Translations under genes and position numbers: made by a program
The notes under the pieces: generated by a model
Told to the model about the DNA's origin: nothing
Database searches by the model: none
Seen by the model: only the letters and a program-made list of their open reading frames with translations
Shown here: in pieces, positions 22,933 to 26,157 of the stretch
How the letters are laid out: every line of letters starts with the position of its first letter
How positions within the stretch are numbered: position 1 is the first letter of the stretch
NCBI GenBank assembly: GCA_029974875.1
Contig: JARKQP010000284.1
Location: forward strand, 1 to 26,157
Direction: 5' to 3'
DNA from: Mobilitalea sp.
Lineage (GTDB): Bacteria > Bacillota_A > Clostridia > Lachnospirales > Lachnospiraceae
Length of the DNA: 26,157 nt

Positions 22933-23388
22933 ATGGATAATAAAACAGTAATACTGATTGGCCGTTCCACGGCAGGCAAGACAACCTTCTGCCAACGTAT
23001 CAATGAGGAGGATATCATATACCATAAAACCCAGACCATACAGGTGGTGAACGGAAGTTTTATTGATACACCGGGAGAATATCTGGAGCGTGTTAGAATG
23101 CGGGGGGCTCTTACGGTGGCTTCGGCAGACGCAGACCTCATCCTGTTGGTTCAGGATGCAACGGAAAACGGAACCATGTTTCCGCCGGCATATGCCAGTT
23201 CTTTTGCAAAGCCGGCAATCGGACTGGTTACCAAGGAGGATATTGCAACAGAGGCTCAGGTGGCAGAAGCGGTACGGTTTTTGGAAATGGCCGGAGCAGA
23301 GAAGGTATTTGTAATAAGCAGCATTACAGGTACCGGGTTTGGTGAATTGTTTCAGTATTTAAGTTTTCTTGAGAAGAAGGAAAAGTGA
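22933..23388 (+). CDS. eutP: Ethanolamine utilisation protein EutP (P-loop nucleotide-binding)
   Basis: The 151-residue protein has a P-loop GRSTAGKT at 9-16, a switch-type DTPGEYLERVRMRGAL, and a GTPase-like GLVTKEDI (the NKxD-like motif reads TKED). EutP was long called a GTPase; in Salmonella it was reported to have acetate kinase activity. In eut clusters it is thought to support ethanolamine metabolism. Its ribosome binding site is weak (only GGGTATGG upstream), so translation may be low. It lies 59 bases after eutS. Confidence 0.93.
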   Translation: MDNKTVILIGRSTAGKTTFCQRINEEDIIYHKTQTIQVVNGSFIDTPGEYLERVRMRGALTVASADADLILLVQDATENGTMFPPAYASSFAKPAIGLVTKEDIATEAQVAEAVRFLEMAGAEKVFVISSITGTGFGELFQYLSFLEKKEK

Positions 23389-23402
23389 CCTGTGTTATAG
23401 GG

Positions 23403-23431
23403 TTGACATCGAATGGATTATCCCTTAAGAA
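23403..23431 (+). promoter_or_regulatory. Possible promoter for eutVW
   Basis: TTGACA at 23403-23408 is followed after 17 bases by TAAGAA at 23426-23431. The -35 is consensus but the -10 is poor. It would allow basal expression of the sensor and regulator apart from the antiterminated eut transcript. Confidence 0.4.
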
Positions 23432-23495
23432 TTTTCCGAGCACTGGATTATTAGTGGCAAAACAGAAAATACGTTAGAAATAATGGGAGGTAAAG

Positions 23496-24080
23496 ATGGC
23501 AAAGGAAGGGTTACGTGTTGTTGTAATTGACGATGAACCGATCACCAGAATGGATCTGAAGGAAATGCTGGAGGGTAAGGGCTGCCATGTGCTTGGAGAA
23601 GCAGGGGATGGCTTTGATGCCATTGAGCTTTGCAGGAAGAATAATCCGGATTTAGTGCTTATGGATATTAAGATGCCCTTGCTGGACGGAATATCAGCAG
23701 CTAGAATTATACATGAGGAAGGCCTGGCAGAGACCGTTGTATTATTAACCGCTTATAATGAAAAGGAATTTATCGAAGGGGCCAAGAGAAGCGGGGTCGG
23801 AGGCTATCTGGTAAAACCCATCGATGAAAAGTCATTGATTCCAAGCATAGAACTGGCTGTGGCAAGAAGCAGGGAGATGAAAAAACTGCGGCAGGAATTT
23901 AAAGAGGTATCCGAGCGGCTGGAGAATCGTAAAGCGATAGAAAAAGCAAAAGGAATTATCATGAGCCAATGTGATCTAAGTGAGCAGGATGCTTACAATT
24001 ATATCAGGAGTGTCAGTAGGAAAAAAGATATATCAATGAAGAGAGTTGCGGAAATTATACTCATGAAGGCGGGAGCTTAA
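23496..24080 (+). CDS. eutV: Response regulator EutV with ANTAR RNA-binding domain
   Basis: The 194-residue protein has a receiver domain (about 1-120) with acidic residues D12-D13, phosphorylation site Asp57 (LVLMDIKMP), Thr85 and Lys107 (VKPID). A coiled-coil linker (about 125-150) and an ANTAR domain (about 135-190, KAIEKAKGIIMSQCDLSEQDAYNYIRSVSRKKDISMKRVAEIIL) follow. EutV is phosphorylated by EutW and binds paired RNA hairpins in leaders, preventing terminator formation. GGGAGG precedes the ATG, and the stop is directly adjacent to the GTG of the kinase. Confidence 0.95.
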   Translation: MAKEGLRVVVIDDEPITRMDLKEMLEGKGCHVLGEAGDGFDAIELCRKNNPDLVLMDIKMPLLDGISAARIIHEEGLAETVVLLTAYNEKEFIEGAKRSGVGGYLVKPIDEKSLIPSIELAVARSREMKKLRQEFKEVSERLENRKAIEKAKGIIMSQCDLSEQDAYNYIRSVSRKKDISMKRVAEIILMKAGA

Positions 24081-25523
24081 GTGGAGAAGGATATTATCTA
24101 TGAGCTTTGCAAGCAATATACTGATCTGACCGATGACGAAATCGGGAGCATCAGGATTATGTCAACCGTTCTCCAGTCTCTGGCAAATCTGGAGGATGCG
24201 GATGCTTTCATCGACTGTCCTTTAGATAACGGAGATTCTGTTGTTGTAGCAGAGGCAAAGCCTTCCGGAGTTCCATCCTCCTATAAGAATAGTGTTGTCG
24301 GCATGATGGCAAAGAAGGAGAATGAACCGGCGGTAGCCAGAACGGCCCGGCTTGGGGTTCCAACTAAGCACATGAAAGCGCTGACCCAGGAGAATACTTA
24401 TGTAATTCAGTCGGTGGAACCGATTAAGAACGGAGAGAGGCTGATCGGAACACTTATCCGGGAGAAGCGCATGGAGGAGCAGTATACCATCGGTGAGCGC
24501 CTTCAATTATCGGAGCAGAGCTATAAGACCATAGCCAATGTGCTGACCCATATGGGCAATGAAAACAGCTGGCTGGCAGAATGCATTGAAGAGGCACTCA
24601 TTATGGTAAATCGGGAAGGGGCGGTAACCTTCCGTAATTCCATAGCAAAGGATTTGTATCATAATCTTGGATATATTGAAGATGTGCTGGGACAGTCCTA
24701 TGAGAATATCTGCCTTATCCAATCCGATCAGGGTAAGGGAAAACCCATGAACGGAAACCAGAAGAATATATTTACTGAGATAACGGTGGGCAAGTATACC
24801 CTCAGTATCAGTAATATCTATCTGGGAAGGAATGAGGTGGAGTTTGCCGTAATCATCCGGGATATGACCTGGATGCGCAAGCAGGAGAAGGAGCTCATTC
24901 TTAAATCAGTGGCAATCAAGGAGATGCACCACAGGATTAAAAATAATCTGCAGACCATTGCATCCCTACTCCGTCTTCAAATCAGAAGGACGGAGAATGA
25001 TGAGACAAAAAACGTACTAAAGGAGACCATGGACCGCATCCTGTCCATCTCCGTAACGCACCACCTGTTGTCCCAGAGCGGTATCGACTATGTAAAAATC
25101 GGAGATGTCATATTAAATATTAAGAACAATGTGACCCGGTATTTTTATCAGCCCCAGTATAATATTGAGATTCTCCTGGAGGGGGATGATTTTGAAGTGG
25201 AGTCGGAGATTGCAACCTCCGTAGCCCTGGTGATTAACGAATTACTCCAGAATTCCCTCAAATATGCCTTTGCCAGGTGTGATAACGGGATAGTCAGAAT
25301 TAATGTGACGAAGGGTTCCCTGTATTCCAGGATTAAGGTATCCGATAACGGGCACGGCTTTGATGTGGAGAATATCAAGCAGGAAGGCCTGGGTCTGAAG
25401 ATCGTCCAATCCCTTGTAGAGGATAAGCTTCACCTCAATTTAAAAATAAAATCAGGTAATCATGGTACAACAGCAACCTTTGATTTTTTGAATAAGACAA
25501 TTGATATCGTCAGTGTGACGTAG
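24081..25523 (+). CDS. eutW: Ethanolamine sensor histidine kinase EutW
   Basis: The product has 480 residues, starts with GTG directly after the eutV stop, and has no membrane segment, so it is a cytoplasmic sensor. The N-terminal part (about 15-140) looks like the ethanolamine-sensing region, with VAEAKPSGVP and RTARLGVPTKHMKALTQENT. A PAS-like region (about 160-265) follows. The kinase core has the HisKA_2 H-box EMHHRIKNNLQTIASLLRLQ (His283/284), an N-box in NELLQNSLKYAF and a G-box in DNGHGFD and GLGLKIV. It would autophosphorylate with ethanolamine, then transfer to EutV. A leader hairpin of eutA starts within its stop codon region. Confidence 0.95.
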   Translation: MEKDIIYELCKQYTDLTDDEIGSIRIMSTVLQSLANLEDADAFIDCPLDNGDSVVVAEAKPSGVPSSYKNSVVGMMAKKENEPAVARTARLGVPTKHMKALTQENTYVIQSVEPIKNGERLIGTLIREKRMEEQYTIGERLQLSEQSYKTIANVLTHMGNENSWLAECIEEALIMVNREGAVTFRNSIAKDLYHNLGYIEDVLGQSYENICLIQSDQGKGKPMNGNQKNIFTEITVGKYTLSISNIYLGRNEVEFAVIIRDMTWMRKQEKELILKSVAIKEMHHRIKNNLQTIASLLRLQIRRTENDETKNVLKETMDRILSISVTHHLLSQSGIDYVKIGDVILNIKNNVTRYFYQPQYNIEILLEGDDFEVESEIATSVALVINELLQNSLKYAFARCDNGIVRINVTKGSLYSRIKVSDNGHGFDVENIKQEGLGLKIVQSLVEDKLHLNLKIKSGNHGTTATFDFLNKTIDIVSVT

Positions 25524-25556
25524 CACTGGCGTAGAAACTGGAACGTTGAAGTCCGG
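25512..25556 (+). promoter_or_regulatory. Paired hairpins of the eutA leader
   Basis: Hairpin 1: AGTGT (25512-25516), loop GACGTA, GCACT (25523-25527), overlapping the eutW stop codon. Hairpin 2: CTGGA (25538-25542), nine-base loop, TCCGG (25552-25556). The right arm of hairpin 2 overlaps the left arm of the terminator (25553-25559), so the two cannot form together. Hairpin 1 has the GACGTA loop also found in the eutS leader. Confidence 0.5.
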
Positions 25557-25596
25557 AGCAGTAGTATTCCTGGGGAATACTGCGCTCCGGTTTTTT
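25553..25596 (+). terminator. Strong intrinsic terminator upstream of eutA
   Basis: CCGGAGC and GTAGTATTCC on the left pair with GGAATACTGC and GCTCCGG on the right (one bulged A), with a three-base loop at 25571-25573 and six T residues at 25591-25596. It lies between eutW and eutA in the same direction and is the natural target for EutV antitermination. Confidence 0.85.
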
Positions 25597-25723
25597 AATT
25601 CTTGGCGATACAATTTCCCGCATAGCGTGAAATTTGTTGTTCCACAGAAACTGCGTCTTATGAAGTTCCTGCAGGAACTGAAATCAGACGGAATGGCTTC
25701 GTCTACGATAAAGGAGTGCTCAC

Positions 25724-26157
25724 ATGAAGGAAGTAATATTAAGCGTAGGCATTGATATCGGAACCTCGACTACCCAATTGATCTTTTGCAGACTGGTCAT
25801 TGAGAATCTGGCCAGCAGCTACACGGTACCCCGGATCAGTATCGTCGAGAAGGAGGTGGTTTACCGCAGCCGGATTTATTTCACACCGCTGATTTCCCAG
25901 ACGGAGATTGATGTAGAGTCGGTAAAACAGATCATTACCCAGGAATACCGTAAAGCGAATATAACGCCCGCCATGCTTAAGACCGGGGCGGTCATTATTA
26001 CCGGTGATACAGCGAGAAAAAAGAATGCAAATCTGGTACTCAGGACACTGAGTGATATGGCGGGAGATTTTGTGGTTGCGACTGCAGGACCGGATCTGGA
26101 ATCGGTGCTGGCGGCGAAGGGAGCCGGAACAGATTTGATATCGGAGCGGGAGGAAGG
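25724..26157 (+). CDS. eutA: EutA, reactivating factor for ethanolamine ammonia-lyase (partial)
   Basis: A frame starting at ATG 25724, with AAGGAGTG upstream, runs to the window end (144 complete codons). It begins MKEVILSVGIDIGTSTTQLI, an actin-like/Hsp70-type ATPase phosphate-binding loop (DIGTSTTQ), then IYFTPLISQTEIDVESVKQI and AVIITGDTARKKNANLVLRTLSDMAGDFVVATAGPDLES, a pattern characteristic of EutA. EutA uses ATP to exchange damaged cobalamin from ethanolamine ammonia-lyase, EutBC, which should lie just downstream beyond the window. It follows the leader terminator and hairpins, so it is probably the main antitermination target. Confidence 0.95.
   Translation, partial: MKEVILSVGIDIGTSTTQLIFCRLVIENLASSYTVPRISIVEKEVVYRSRIYFTPLISQTEIDVESVKQIITQEYRKANITPAMLKTGAVIITGDTARKKNANLVLRTLSDMAGDFVVATAGPDLESVLAAKGAGTDLISEREE

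Noticed and set aside
25546..25755. Plus-strand 69-residue frame between eutW and eutA
   Set aside because: It crosses the terminator stem and the true eutA start and has no family features.
1..26157. CRISPR arrays, tRNA or rRNA genes, complete insertion sequences
   Set aside because: No regularly spaced repeats, no tRNA-like cloverleaf and no rRNA segment were seen; the only mobile-element trace is the IS91-type fragment.

Overview
The window looks like chromosomal DNA of an anaerobic, low-to-medium GC member of the Lachnospiraceae (Clostridia). This rests on AGGAGG-type ribosome binding sites, CUT1 sugar ABC transporters without a local ATPase gene, a Cys-type sulfatase, and an eut cluster controlled by an EutV/EutW ANTAR two-component system. 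The assignment is an inference from gene content and style; no 16S or other marker gene is present.

Layout. (1) 1-4202, plus strand: the tail of a probable sugar-binding lipoprotein, a Cys-type sulfatase, a GH29 alpha-L-fucosidase and a CutC-family protein, which suggests use of sulfated, fucosylated glycans. (2) 4293-5798: an ECF sigma factor with a membrane-anchored DUF4179-type anti-sigma partner, ended by a terminator. (3) 6135-7912: an orphan AAA_14/DUF4143 ATPase followed by a Nudix hydrolase. (4) 15782-8037, minus strand: a six-gene sugar operon (type I phosphomannose-isomerase-like cupin, GHL6-like glycoside hydrolase, two ABC permeases, binding lipoprotein, DUF4432 epimerase-like protein), with a divergently unlinked but same-strand LacI regulator at 17514-16477. 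The operon promoter and the lacI promoter carry the same 22-bp element over an identical TTGACA -35 box, so one LacI protein probably controls both. Between them lie a decayed IS91-type transposase fragment and a 14-bp perfect inverted repeat. (5) 18097-20385: a run of small plus-strand genes (four-TM membrane protein, GNAT acetyltransferase, lipoprotein, zinc-ribbon membrane protein) ended by a strong terminator. (6) 20518-20975: an XRE repressor and a divergent 46-aa small ORF sharing a two-site palindromic operator, followed by a membrane-anchored alpha/beta hydrolase. (7) 22365-26157: the start of an ethanolamine-utilisation microcompartment cluster, eutS-eutP-eutV-eutW-eutA (the last cut by the window end). 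Leader hairpins and terminators precede eutS and eutA, as expected for EutV-mediated antitermination.

The least explained parts are the LacI-controlled operon, whose substrate is unknown and whose main hydrolase belongs to a poorly characterised family; the XRE/46-aa module; and the eut leaders, which have paired hairpins with a shared loop sequence that does not fit the published A1/G4 loop rule exactly.
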